This document shows, piece by piece, positions 31,236 through 43,373 of a stretch of DNA of 64,000 bases (position 1 is the stretch's first letter; each line of letters opens with the position of its first letter). A model generated the notes under the pieces. The model was not told the DNA's origin. It saw nothing but the letters and a program-made list of their open reading frames with translations, and made no database searches. The stretch spans positions 1,240,001 through 1,304,000 of the forward strand of contig CM049992.1 of the NCBI GenBank assembly GCA_016630955.3, written 5' to 3'. Made by a program: the position numbers and the translations under genes. Source of the stretch: Didymella arachidicola. Its lineage: Eukaryota; Ascomycota; Dothideomycetes; Pleosporales; Didymellaceae.

Positions 31236-32838
31236 CTAAGCCTTCATCTCTTTGTTTCCAACAACCTCAACAGCGCGCGCACCGTCCTTCTCGTCAATGC
31301 TTCCGGTCTCGATGTCCTTGACAGGCTCAACATTGGCACCAATGGGACCAGCCTGCTCGAAGTGGCGACCCTTCTTCTCAGGACCAAGGGCCGTGGTGAC
31401 TGCAATACCGATAGCGATGATCGCGGTGGCAACACCCATGACGGGTCCGTAGGCGGGAGAGCTCTTGCCACCATGGGTCGTAATCTGCATGGCCTCGGCA
31501 GCGGCGTTGACGATCTGAGCAGAAGGCGATGAAATCATATTACCAAGCTGATAGGTAAGACCGACAAAAGACGAACGGAAGGCGGGAGGCGACAGCTCGT
31601 TAAGATGGATGGGAATAACACCCCAGGCACCCTGGACGAAAAACTGGATCATGAAGCCAGAAGCAGACAGACCACGCTCAGTAGTAGGTAGGATCCAAGC
31701 CGGAATGAGGCAAGCAGAAATGATGGCAGCGCAGACGATAGTGCGACGGCGACCGAACCACTGCGAGGTGTAACCAAGGATGGTACCGCCAACACAAGCA
31801 CCAGTCTTCATCAAGATGGAGGCACGGGTAGAACCAGCGGAGCTGAGGTGCTTCTGCTGCTTCATGAATGTGGTGTAGGAGTCCTGGCTGGTGTGGGAAT
31901 AGAAGTTGAACCAGGTCATCAGGAAGATGCAATAGATGACCATGCGCCACTCAGCCTTGAGCATGACCTTAGTCTCCGCCCAGAAAGCACCGCTGGGCTT
32001 CTTAGGGTGAAGCTTGGCCTCTTCTTTCGCGGCAATGAACTGCTTAGACTCCGGGAAGGCGATGCGAACGAGGCCAACAAGGATACTAAAACCTGCGCCA
32101 ATCCAGAACACTGTCTTCCAGGAGTTGGTGCTGCCACCAACACCCAAGTTGGCGCAGGCGGCAAGGACATATCCGAAACTGTAACCTTGCTGAAGAATAC
32201 CTACAGAAGTCAGTCATCCACTCAGGCACGTCAAATAGGAATGACTCACCACTCATCAGGCCACGAGCATTAACAGGGCAGTTTTCGAGGGCCATGGCGA
32301 TAGCGTTACCGTAAACACCACCCATGAACAGTCCAAAAAGAGCACGCACAGCCAGGAACTGGTTGAAAGTGGCGCAGTAAATGGTTGCGACTTGGAGGAG
32401 ACCCAAGATGATCATGTTGAGGACCATGGGCCACTTGCGACCGAATTTATCACCAGCCAGACCGAAGAAGGCAGCACCGACAGATCGAAGAAGGAGTGTC
32501 AATGTGATGGCGGTGGTGATCGATGTGTTACTCCTCTCGAAGTACGCCGCAAGCTTGGTCGTCTGGATGGAGAGGGCGTGGAAGTCAAACGCATCGGCTG
32601 TCCAGGCGAAGAAGCCGACGAGGAAGTAGAGCCAGTCCTTGAAGCCCAGCTGAGCGAGCAGGCTGATGGGGTTTTTGAGAGGCTCAGGCTTCTGCCACTC
32701 GCAGGTCTCCTCGCCATATTCGTTCCTGACGACTACACGTTGGTCCCATTTGAAGAGGTCGCTCCAGGCTTGCTTTGCAGTTGCGAAGGTGCCCTTGGCC
32801 AAAGGATCAGCGGGTCTATTGCCAGTGACACTCGCCAT
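31236..32838 (-). CDS. JEN1: JEN-type monocarboxylate (lactate/pyruvate)-proton symporter, MFS
   Basis: Exons 32250-32838 and 31236-32200 give 517 aa. Intron 32201-32249 (49 nt) is GTGAGT...TGTAG and its removal restores GLMSGILQQGYSFGY. Twelve hydrophobic segments are expected. Diagnostic family features are the long cytosolic N terminus, WTADAFDFHALS in helix 1, the MFS loop GDKFGRKWP, and NFYSHTSQDSYTT in the large second half, which fits the NXX[S/T]HX[S/T]QDXXXT signature of Jen transporters. HLNELSPPAFR later matches the family. In yeasts Jen proteins import lactate, pyruvate or dicarboxylates and are glucose-repressed. The exact substrate (Jen1- or Jen2-like) cannot be told. The ATG at 32838 is used because upstream frame starts only at a GTG. 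Confidence 0.93.
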
Positions 32839-35800
32839 TTTGCCGAGCAGGTCGAATCTTGTGCAATGAGATGAAAAAAGAAGCTGCTTGTTGAGATAAG
32901 ACAGCTGTGCCTGATCAAGATGCTGGTTCACAAACGGAGGACAGGGCCTGCCTAATATATGTCCCTTCACGACATCCTTCTAGCGGGGCTTCTTGCCTCG
33001 TAGCGATCCTATCGACGACCCCCGGTAACTTTCTGTACGACAGCACTTCATGGTGCAGGTTTGTGGCTTGCGGCCAAGAATACCAAGGGCTGGGCGGTTT
33101 CTTTGGTGTTGATGGATGTAACCTTCTAGCCTGCATCGAGGCAGGCGGATTACGACCCGCAGGACTTTGGGCGAATCGTGCAGCACCGATGTACTAGGAC
33201 TGGAGAGCCGTGTGCGCTGATCTCGCAGTCCCCACGGGGAGAAACGGTGTCTGCGACGGTCCCCCAGGTTCCCACACCGTGGTCGAAATGTTGTCTGCTG
33301 GAATGTTGAACGCGCTTCAACGTTGATCGTCGCACGTTGTACACAACGGGTTTCTGTGCCCATCTATCAGTACCTAGCTGCAAGGTGCTGGCTAAGCACT
33401 CAGTTCGCGCTACCATGACTTCGAAAGAAGCGTGCAATAGGGGACGCCACGCTTCTGGGCATAGGACCCCGCCCTGTGAAATACCTCGTAATAGCTGGGC
33501 ATTGTGCCGAAGCTTCCCACCTACGACATCGAAGAGCAGTCAAGACATGGTGGCTTGCAGAGCCGAGGTTTTTGAACCGTCACCAAACGGCTTGGACAAG
33601 TCTTACTCAAACGACAGGATTCGTTTTGACGACTCGATCTGTTTGATGACCCCAATCGCGGCCTCGTGAGTGTTTCGCGACCGGTGAGGGTCCTCGGGGG
33701 TTGCCCGAAGGTTCTGGGTCTCTGTGCTCTAAGGCAGGACGCCCGAGAGCACGCGTCTCGGTAGCTAACATGAGTGGAGGCCGCTATCCCCAGTGTCTCG
33801 TGCGTGCAGCTCGAGAAACAACCGGCCCACAAAGTGGACCGGCGCCTGAGGCTGCTCAGGTATCGGATGTAAACACGGAGAGGGCTTGGCAATTTGAAGG
33901 ATTGTGAACGGCGCGGGCTGCTGATTCTGCCCGCTCAGGTGATGCAAGCAGAGACGTGGCGGAAAACATGCGTGGAGGAAGTCGTGTGGGGCTCGGTCGC
34001 TAGACCGAGGAAGCTGCAGCGCACCCAACCACAGCCTTGTTTGAAACCCACTGGTAATCCATTGCAACTGCATGCCACACCGGTCGAGATGACTCGTCTT
34101 GCCCGGCCTTGATGCCGTGCTTTCGAAGAGAGGCTTAACAACTTCCAAGAATGTTCCAAGAGTATCCAAGAAGCCTTCTACCGGCTTCTCTCTCTTGGCC
34201 GTTGGACTGCAGCGCCTCAAGATAACAACTCGGAGAGCGCATTTGCTATCGAAAGATCCTCGGATGCAGGTTGCTTCTAGCGCACAGCCATCGTTGGGCT
34301 TGCGCTTCGTTTACGCGGAGACCCCAACTTTTGAGTTCAGTCTGGGGGTGTGGAGGGAAATCCGGAGGTGGACAGAAAACCACAAGCTTAGCCCTCTGCC
34401 GATGGCAATACGAGGAGCTCCGACTTCTTACATCGCCCGTGCACCCATCGTCCGTTAACGGCCTTGTCCAGGCCTTGGCCCTGTTTCCTGCCGGCAGAGA
34501 TAAGGCCACTTCAGTAAGTAGCGTCTGAAAAAGCCCGTCGGCATTTGAGCCATCCACATTGCTGAGGAGCCGGCGCTCTGCATGCGGCTTACGCGGCATG
34601 TTTGAGCCTCCGCGAAAGAAGCGTCGTGGCGTTCATTTTTACCGTTCTGGAAGAAGAGCTTACCTGTTCAAGCAGCTCCGAGAAGAATGCTTGTCTACGC
34701 CGCGGCCGAGTCACAAAGTTGGAGCTTGGTCAACAACTTTTCTCGTCTCGTGGCGCTCCGGAGGATTCTCTTGATCGGATAGAGCCTCAATCAGGTTCCC
34801 CTCAGGCGGCCAATGATCTGCACTGGGCACACGGTCAGGCCGTTGGTAATTCGCTGGATAATTATCCAATCGCGAATAACCTGGTATGTTGGCATCCGAA
34901 TTGCGTTAAACTGGTACGGCGGCCTACAAGCTGGAGATTCGTGGGGATGAAAGCATGCCCCAGATTGTCAAGCCACGCAACGTTTAGCACGATGCACGTT
35001 CCCTAATTCCAGTTCGAGATTTCTGCCCACACATCACGGATGGACGTCGATAAAGAACCCGAATTGCTTCAGCTGACTACGAAGGGTCACTGCCCTTGAC
35101 GCACAAGACTCATGCAATTCTCGAAGGCCTCCGAGTGCAATAGAATGAAAGATGTCGACTAAGCCAGTTCCAGTGGATCGATCACTCTTGAACATGGCGC
35201 TACAAAGATCACACGCAGGAAGCGTCCCTCGAAATACTCTGACAGCAGCACAAGTCTGCAAGGTAGATACAGGATTTAATCACGCTCCTCGGTCATTCCT
35301 CCAACACGAGAGATCGCACATCACGTCTTCCAAACGATTCGTTCCGAACAACTCATTCTGGACACGGAGTCGCATTATGCTACGCTGAGCGAAAACTTTC
35401 TTTGTGGCGCACTCACTGTCTCAAAGTATTTCCTTTGTCGCCCACAGTTTCTGTTACTGTCAACCTCGTCGCAAATCGTAATCCGACCTTCCGGGCACGA
35501 TTGCAGACATTTTACTCACAATCGATGCCCTCGACAAATGCAAAGATAGAAGGTCCTTTGCGACTGTTGCATTCAGCTGAGTGGTCATCACCGACGATGG
35601 CCTTTTCTTCGGTTCGGCGACACGTCTGACACTACTGTCACTATGCCAGCAGTAGGATCGCAGTTCAGATTGCAACCATATCCTACATCTTCCAGGTCCG
35701 TGTCCGTCAACAATTTCGCTCCGTCCGTCACGCTTCTCAGAGCATCGCACGTTGTTTGTTTGGACATCCGCTCCTGCTCTTGCAAGTCACCTCAACTGTC

Positions 35801-37178
35801 TCCAGAGTCTTGCTTCCTATGTTTTCACTTTACATGTTCTTCTAGAATCACTTGAGACGAATGCCGTAACACGCAGCAAATTACTGAAGTGGCTGATGAC
35901 TACAAGTTCTTGCTCCTTTCTATAGGAACAAGATATGTGTAGGGTCATATTATGCACAGGATCAACGCCCAATACAAAACGCAGAAACCCATGGCCCTCG
36001 ACGAGTACCGAACAAGAATCACAGCTTCGGACTTCGCATAATCGTCTGTGCAAGTCCTAGATTACCAACATAACGATCCCCTTGATCGTAGCAATGACTA
36101 TGCTGGACAATGCAGATGCAACACGCAACAATGAAGTGAAAAAGTATATTATCATGTGCTCTTTGTGTTTGGAATTAAATATTCATCTCCATATTTATAG
36201 CCTTCCAAACCTTGCATTTACTGAATTATTAGTCCTGATAACGCTGTCGACGGCAATATATTGTGTAAAGAGTAAATCATTCCCCAAACCAGATTCATAG
36301 CAGTGGAGCTTAAGCTCTGAACTAACACCTTCATCTCGTGAGCTCTATCCACATCGAATCTGTTGCACAGCCCATATACTGCTCTTGTTAGACGTATAGG
36401 TTGATTGGGCAGGGTGCTATGGCGTCTGGAGTGATAAGCATGCTAGATATAGAGGCTCAGGCTTACAGGTCGGGCACTCTGATTAATTAGGCGCTACAAG
36501 AGTGCCTAAACGCCGACCGTAAGTGTTCTTGCTTGAGAAAGTAGAATTGCGTTATTTGCACAGTTTTACTTTGGATTCTACGAGGTCACATGTTACGCTG
36601 GTTGATTGATCATATCAATCAAGTGTGTTGTACGGTAGTGAATGATGTAGTTGTAGGAGTCTAGTTAGGGCAGAGCTACGAAAGTCTTTGTTACATTTAG
36701 CTGTGCCCTATAGGCCTCTAAAAAAACATGCGAGAGCACATCTCATTGAGAAAGGCAGTACAGGTCTGAGGGCAGAATACAATGTGAAGATGATGTGTCA
36801 GCTCGACGGGCACGTCGTAGTGAACTATCGTAGCCAGCAGAGGATCCATGAGGTCGGCAGAAGTCAACGGTCCAACGTCGACAGCCTCCCCTTTTCGGTG
36901 ACGTCCAGATCAGAGACTTGCTTCATCAAGAGCTTTGATATTAGCGGTCGCAAAGCTCACCAAAAACATGGCTAGGGAATTTATCCGTCCCTGCGCAAAG
37001 GTAAGGTAGAAGTTGTGACTGCTCGCATTGTGTTCGGGTAATAATTACTAGCCAATCCTACTTACCCACTAGCAAGTGGTAAAGTTCGCAGTCTGTTCAT
37101 CGAGCATGGGGCACACGTAGCTAGCGCGGAAAAAAAAAAGTGATTCGCTTCACCGCATTCCCAATGCCCGAAAAAAAT
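32839..37178. other. gene-poor region of about 4.3 kb
   Basis: Many short overlapping frames on both strands, none with a domain, splice context or convincing length. 33000-35000 is of ordinary GC content and may hold decayed genes; 35800-37180 is AT-richer. No inverted repeats or LINE/transposase motifs were recognised by eye. I see nothing that can be called. Confidence 0.4.
37171..37178 (-). terminator. Pol III terminator of tRNA-Val
   Basis: A run of seven T (on the minus strand) begins two bases beyond the discriminator of the tRNA, the usual RNA polymerase III termination signal. Confidence 0.8.
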
Positions 37179-37261
37179 TGATTCGACCCAGACTTGAACT
37201 GGAGACCTTCAGTGAACTAACAATGTTAGACTGACGTGATAACCAACTACACCATCGAACC
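37179..37261 (-). tRNA. tRNA-Val(AAC) with a 9 nt intron
   Basis: Folds as a standard cloverleaf on the minus strand: acceptor stem GGTTCGA paired with TCGAATC, short D stem GTG/CAC, anticodon stem TCAGT/ACTGA, T stem TCCAG/CTGGG with loop TTCAAGT, discriminator A. The anticodon loop is CTAACA + C, giving anticodon AAC (37225-37227, minus strand), with a 9 nt intron (TTGTTAGTT) in the canonical position after base 37. It would decode GUU valine, and by A-to-I editing GUC and GUA as well. Confidence 0.93.
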
Positions 37262-38665
37262 GACTTGTCTTGATTTGATGAAAATTCCTCTTCAACTGAT
37301 GTGTATACATCATTTAAACTTTCCCGAGGACCACAGACCTCCAGTAACTAATATAGCAAGATCTATATCTTCAGGACGGTCTGTCAAAATATCTCCCGGA
37401 AATACACGACAGCCTGTGTAGAAATGTTTGGACAAGATGCGAGAAACGTTGTGGACGGAGCCGAGCTCCCAGTACCCGGTCTGATCATCTCCCACGACGC
37501 ACAAGCGAAAGATCGCCTCACAAGCCACAATAAATTATGTTTCACCATCTGACTCATAACTATATGTTGCAGGAAGCGCTGGACGTCGATTGCAAAGCTA
37601 CAGGGCGAGTATCAAGCGTCAAAGAAAGTAGATAATCAAGAACTTTAAAACGAGCGATAGTAGAGGACGCAAGCATAGACTACTAACGGTAGCTGAAGAA
37701 TTTACCCAGTTGAGAATACTTCGAATAGGAGCCACGAGACTTCAACATTCACCTTTACTTCCGACCAGCAATATGCAGAATCTTGGATTTTTGAGCTCTG
37801 GGAGATCCTAAGCTCAGATTGCAGCAGAGGCTACAACTCCATGCTGGCAATGTTCATTTATCCTCTATATTAAGATGCTAGCTACAATAATGTTGACGAT
37901 GCGTGCCCAAACAACACAGCAAGTTTCTGTCTATAAGTTCGCGCAGACGAAGCTTGAGAAGCCTAACAATGTTCTTTTGAATGATCAGTAAAGCCAGGTA
38001 GCTTTAGTTCAAAGGCTACCTTGCTATGCTGCCACGTGTGAAGCTCGGATCTACAGTTGCTGCGTAGATTGCTGTTCTTTTTGCGTAGAGAGGTGTGCGT
38101 CGTCAGCCAGGAAAACATAACTTCACCCTGAGCAACGAGGCCTAACAAGCAATTATAGAAGACGAGGGAAAGAGGGTCGGATTGCTTAGCAAGCGGTACT
38201 TGTGTATTTGTATCACATAGGCTGAGAGGCTTGCTGCACAACCCGTACCTAGCCTTACGACTAGTAGAGTCTCCTAATTCAGACAAAGCTTAGAGCTGGG
38301 GTGATGCTTACGGCGAAAAAACTTGTAATGCGAGGGCCATATTATTGGAGTTGCACTGTTGCAAAACTCAATGCAGAAAGCTGATGTATTTACGCCACCA
38401 AGTTGAACGATCCTCATGCGTTACCCCTAACCGGTCTGGTATAGGGTTCCTACTCTCCCTGTGGACAATTGTAAGAACGACTGGCGGGCGCTCATGACTG
38501 TGGGGACTCTGAGAGGTCTAAGCGAAATGCAAGGTTATTGTACATTTGTAGGCTGCTGGTAAGCTACTATACATACTAAGCAAGGCCTCGCGCAATCGTA
38601 TGCAGCCTGAACCACTCTTATTGTTACATTCTGAGAATCGTCTTCTGTTCGCCCCCAGTGGTAAT
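37262..38665. other. intergenic, AT-richer, no gene seen
   Basis: Short frames only, including a 107-codon minus frame at 37963-38286 without motifs. Nothing supported. Confidence 0.4.
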
Positions 38666-39738
38666 TCACTTCCTCCTGTTCTGCTGCATGGCCAGAATCT
38701 GAACCATCCTGACGAAGATGTTGATAAAGTCGAGCTCGAGGTGGATCGACTCGTTGACGGGGTCCTTGGGCATAAGACCGCGCTCAGCCAGACGGGCGTG
38801 GTGGAGGATCTTCTGAACATCGTACAGGGTAAAGCCGCCGAAGACAGCTAGGCCACCGTACAGCCAGATGTTCTCTGTCCACATGAGTGTACGGGCGGCG
38901 GTGGCGGGAATGACCATGGGAGCGAGACCGGACAGAGCAACGATGGCGACTCCAGCGAGCAGAGGGCCACCAAGGTACATGTACTTGTCGGTCTTGGCGG
39001 TGGCACCGACAAATGCGAGCGAGCCCATTAGGCCAGCAGTGTAGAGACCGGCGCGTGCGAGGATGGCGGGGTGCATGAAGAAGAGCGGTGCGAGAAGAGC
39101 GGCCTGGGTGACATTGAACGCAGTCCACAGTGCGTACTTCTGAGCGTAGCTGTTGCTGTTAGCTTTTGGCTTGACTCTTTCAAGCCTGCGCGAACTTACT
39201 TCTGAGGGTTGGTAGCCATAGTGCCATACATAGTTCCAATGCTAGCAGCAAGACCGACACCCATGACCAACCACGGGTTGGCAGCCATGAGCCTGAAAGA
39301 CCAGCCGTTCATGTGCATCGCGCGCGCAGCGATACCAATGATGCCGATGCCGAGGCCAGTGTGTAGGAATGTGTCGTTGAGGTATGCGCGTTCGAAGGGT
39401 GGCATGCCGCCATCCTCTCGTGTCTCGCGGTTGAAGATCAAGTTGATGCCTAGCAGGGTCGCGCCGAAGATACCAGCGCCGTAGAGAAGGCGCTGTCGCG
39501 CATCACCTTGCGCAAGAGGGTTGTTGATAGCCTGCTGCTGGTACGAGCGACGGAAGGTGGACTGGAACCTGGAAACATTGGTGGTGGTGGTGAGTGTGGG
39601 TGCCTTCGACTTGAAGAAGTGCGGGTGCTGCTTCAGTGGCGTATTGTGGAAGGTGCGCACTGAAAGCTGCGATGTCCTTGTTACGGACTGCTTGATGGTC
39701 GCTTGGATGGCGAAGGGCCGCCGTAAGAGGAACGCCAT
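38666..39738 (-). CDS. mitochondrial Bax inhibitor-1 family protein (GHITM/MICS1-like)
   Basis: Exons 39200-39738 and 38666-39149 give 340 aa. Intron 39150-39199 is 50 nt, GTAAGT with a GCTAAC branch near the 3' CAG; the downstream AG was chosen because it keeps the frame. The N terminus (MAFLLRRPFAIQATIKQSVTRTS... RTFHNT) is basic and hydroxylated, as for a mitochondrial presequence. Several hydrophobic segments follow (LLYGAGIFGATLLGINLIF, TGLGIGIIGIAARAM, PWLVMGVGLAASIGTMYGT and more after the intron), then LYDVQKILHHARL and HLELDFINIFVRMVQIL, both typical of TMBIM C termini. Human GHITM/TMBIM5 is an inner-membrane protein in cristae and calcium/proton exchange; the fungal role is inferred. 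Confidence 0.92.
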
Positions 39739-41059
39739 GGTTGTGACTGTGAGTGGGATAGTTGGCGCACTGAGGCGGAGGTTCGAGGGTATATGACGTC
39801 CCGGATCGTGGAAGGCGCCAGAAAACGCGCTAACGCCGAGGGCAAGAACGGACGAATTGACTGCGCCATCAATCTCAGCACACCTCGTGCGCTGTAATTA
39901 TGACTGGAAGACTCGGAAAGAGCTCCAGAAGAGTCTTTCTGCTTCGTGATAGAAAAGTTAGATACTTCATGCAGCCAGGACAGTGGCAACATGCGTAGAG
40001 TCTCGTCAGCCTTAATCTTGAGGCGCTACTTTTCGTGCGATTCTGACCCAGGCTCAAGGTGCAGTACGTCTCTTGAAACCTGGATGCTTCGACTAGGCTT
40101 CTATATCCGGACGCATTAGCTGATGGTACGTGCAAGTCTTTATGTGATTCTCGGGAATTGGGAATCAAGGATGAGCTCATAATGGGCAGAAGCCGTTCGA
40201 TCGCACCGTTTCTTTGAAGTCAACGCGCAGAAGAAATTACATCTATCCCATACTAGTGTAGTCCTGCAAGAACTGGCGATGATCATCAATGCAGCCAATG
40301 ATACGCATTACCCCATGGCATCTACAAGTCAAAGAGCGCAGTATGACGAAGTGCACCGCAACATGTGCAAGCACTGAAGCTGAGTGAGGCATTCGTTGAT
40401 TCCGAGCGTGATGCTGGTAAATCCTTCAGGATGTAGAAGAATTCCAAAATTTCGTGGCATGCTAAACTACATGAGCCATTGTACGGTTGGAAGCATACGT
40501 AATACTTACTTGTAAGCGTTCTGCATTCCACAACCATTCTTCGACCATTCCAGAAACACACTTCCAATGGTACACTTCCGGCAGCCGGCAACAGCAGGCA
40601 TGCAGGGATCGTCACATGGAGTTGCATGCGAACGATGACCGGCAGAAGTGTGGGGCAGGAATGCACTGCAATAGCGTTGTCGCAGGCAGCTGTTGTGGAA
40701 TGCGAACGCAAACAATGACGACAAATGGCCCATCCGCGTCAAGGGTCCAGAGCTGTACGACTTAAACGTCAACAACGGTCGAGCCAGTCGATCAGACGCC
40801 TAGGGCGATTAAAGTGCAGATCACGGCAGTACGACAGGGGAACGAGCATTCGGTCGTATGCAGTGCAGATGGCATTGACTATCTACACGACCCAGCCACC
40901 ATGGGTTCAAAGGAAATGACAAGAAGTGGTATATACCCTAATGCACACCAGGAGTATCTAAGAAAAGAAAGCAAGCCGAACGCAGATCATGACATTATTG
41001 ACAACCCAATTAGCTCCAATGCAATTTTGAAAAGCACAAAACTCGAGTGTGCCAATAAC
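39739..41059. other. intergenic, no gene seen
   Basis: About 1.3 kb between the start of the GHITM-like gene and the 3' end of the GPI protein gene. Short frames only. Confidence 0.4.
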
Positions 41060-41925
41060 TTAGAGCATGAGCGCAGCAAGGGCGGCGGCACCGACAAGGC
41101 TGAGACCAGCCTTGATGGAGCCAGCAGCACCGGTCGACTCGGGAAGAGTGGCAGAGCTGGTGCCGTTGCCGGCGCCGGTGGCAGAGGGGCGCAGAGAGCT
41201 GGGGACGGTCAAAGAGCCGGTGGGCTGGATGATGGTGGAGTTGTAGCCGGGGGCGCCAGTGCCGGCAGCGTAGGCGCTGGAGGTGCCGACGGTCTTCACA
41301 GTGGTGGGGTAGGGAGCAACGGGGGTCGACTTGACGACCGACGACGAAGCAACGGGGTAGCCAGCAGGGCTGGACTGGACAGGGTAACCAGCGGGGCTGG
41401 AGGAGGCAACGGGGTAGCCAGCAGGGGCGGAGCTGGCGACAGGAGCAGCAGAGCTGGAGACAACGGGAGTAGCAGAGCTGGAGACAACGACGGTGCAGTC
41501 CTCCTTGGAGATACCGAACTGGGTGGAGTACTGGTACTGACCGGTAACGTCGTCGATCAGCTGGAGTCCGTAGTGGGTGCTGTCAGCCTCGAGGGAGGAG
41601 GCAGGGGTCCAGGCGAAGGAACCAGAGTTGTTGATGCCCTCAGCGAGAGTCTGGATGGGGACAACGTTGGTGGAAGGTCCACGGAGGAGGAGGAGAGAAA
41701 CCGTGTTGGTGGTGGTTGGCTGCCAGGTGATGGTGAAGGCCTTGCAGGCAGGGACAACCTATGACAAAGTCAATGATTGTAGTGAGCGCAGTGACTGCTA
41801 TGCTCGATGCTTACCTCGTTCAAAGGACGGGTGATGGGGTTGCCAGAGGGCTCGCCAACAGCGGCGTGGAGCTGCGCAGCGGCAATGCTGGCGAAGAAAG
41901 CAACGACGGAGGCCTTAGTGAACAT
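41060..41925 (-). CDS. Kre9/Knh1-like Ser/Thr-rich GPI-anchored cell-wall protein
   Basis: Exons 41815-41925 and 41060-41758 give 269 aa. Intron 41759-41814 (56 nt) begins GTAAGC and ends CATAG, phase 0. Residues 1-17 form a signal peptide (MFTKASVVAFFASIAAA). Residues about 38-125 resemble the Kre9/Knh1 N-terminal fold (FTITWQPTTTNTVSLLLLRG, SFAWTPASSLEADSTHYGLQL, QYQYSTQFGIS). The next part is Ser/Pro-rich with three tandem PAGYPV-type repeats, then N-glycosylation sites (YNSTI, GNGTSS). The C terminus AGSIKAGLSLVGAAALAALML is a hydrophobic GPI-attachment signal after a small-residue omega region. It probably acts in beta-1,6-glucan-linked wall assembly or as a structural wall protein. Confidence 0.9.
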
Positions 41926-43373
41926 GTTGTCGATATTATTTGATTAACGTGCGTAAAGCGACGATTAAGGTAGTGAATGTACTGGTTGTTGGTGGGGTTT
42001 GTAAAGAATGACTGTTGCTTTAAAGAGCGACGAGGAACAAATTCCTGAGGTTTCGGTGTTGGCGAAGAAGCTGAAAACAGTAGACGGCTGACGGGAGCAA
42101 TGGTTATATTGACTTGCTTGACCGGTTTGCATGAGTCCGCTTGCAGTCCAGGGCGCGGCGCTAGCGTGAAGCCAAATTGCTTGGTGGGTCGGCGTGCCTG
42201 GCCCAAAGCGCCCTGCACGGATGCATTGGCTCATTTCCTAAGCCGCAAAAGAGATCGTTTAAGGGGTTCTGAAGCGATGATTGGGCATTCTTCGATCGCA
42301 CGCACCTTCAGCGCAGCCATTCGTTAGAAAGCTATTCTTGGTGTAATTGCGCAAAGGACGCCTGAACTGCGAAGGCCGCCGCTGGAAACAAAATTGAGTC
42401 AGCGCGGGATGGTTGCTTCGTCGTGCTGAAGGCGTTGGAGCAAGAAAATGTGCCAGAGTCCCCCAGGGCGAGGGGTGAGTGCTGGTAAGTTGCCAGGATG
42501 TTGGTGTCTCAAATTGCGATGTGATAGAATACGAAATCTTCTCCGGATTCGCGTCATGGTGGGACGTGATCGATTCCGTGCTGCTTTTAGCCTCGGCGCT
42601 CAAGCCTTACAACCAGGCCAGAGCGCAGAGTCAGTGGTGATGTTTCTAGGCAACCAGTGTGGCACGAAAAGGGGACTCATCGTGTCACTCAACCGTTCGT
42701 TGCACCCGCGAATCTCTTCAGGGTTGCGCATCCTCCAAACTCTAGACGTTGCCGGCATGATAATTGCCATCGTTGCTATTAATCGTGAGCCCAAAGCGCG
42801 TTGTGTTGTGGGGCCGTGGCAACCAGGTAAATGAACAGTGGTGCGCTTTCAAGGATTGGAGATGCTCCTGCCGTTGGCGCCTACAAAACGGCGCCGCAGC
42901 AAACCCGACGGTCGCCGCGACAAGCCCTTTTTCCAAGCATGTCACCGACATCGAACAATCTCAGTCACACTCATCACGGATAACAATACATTTCGGACCA
43001 AACGCTGTTCAACTTATTTCATTGCAGCTATGACTGCGTACGCCGCTGCATGTGCAGCCGACGACCGTCCGAACCTCATTAACGAGGTCCCAACACCTGA
43101 CAGCTTACAGGACTTCCTGAAGAGGTCGCATCTAGCGAGCGAATACAATTGGGTATCTTCGAAACAGATCTCGTGACAACAGGATTCATGTTGAGAACGG
43201 GAGGCGGGGACAAGGCGGTCTGCCGAGTGAGCGTGAAACGGTCGAAGTTCAAATTGCAAGAGCCGGGTGCATCGTGAAAATGCGCTCAACAAACAAGCAT
43301 GAGCTTACTCAGCCACATTGACCAGGGTCTATGAAACGTCAGTACCAAGCCCCAACACTATCCGCCTGAGGCA
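41926..43373. other. intergenic; one small frame
   Basis: Mostly nothing. At 43030-43176 a 48-codon frame (MTAYAAACAADDRPNLINEV...) has plausible codon use and could encode a microprotein or be a fragment; evidence is weak. Confidence 0.35.

Noticed and set aside
34559..35006. Short plus-strand frames with basic N terminus (MFEPPRKKRRGV...)
   Set aside because: No supporting splice context, motif or length; they may be chance frames.
40814..41764. Plus-strand frame of 316 codons rich in Gly/Ala
   Set aside because: It mirrors the Ser/Pro-rich GPI protein on the minus strand, which has a signal peptide, intron and GPI signal; the plus frame has no independent evidence.
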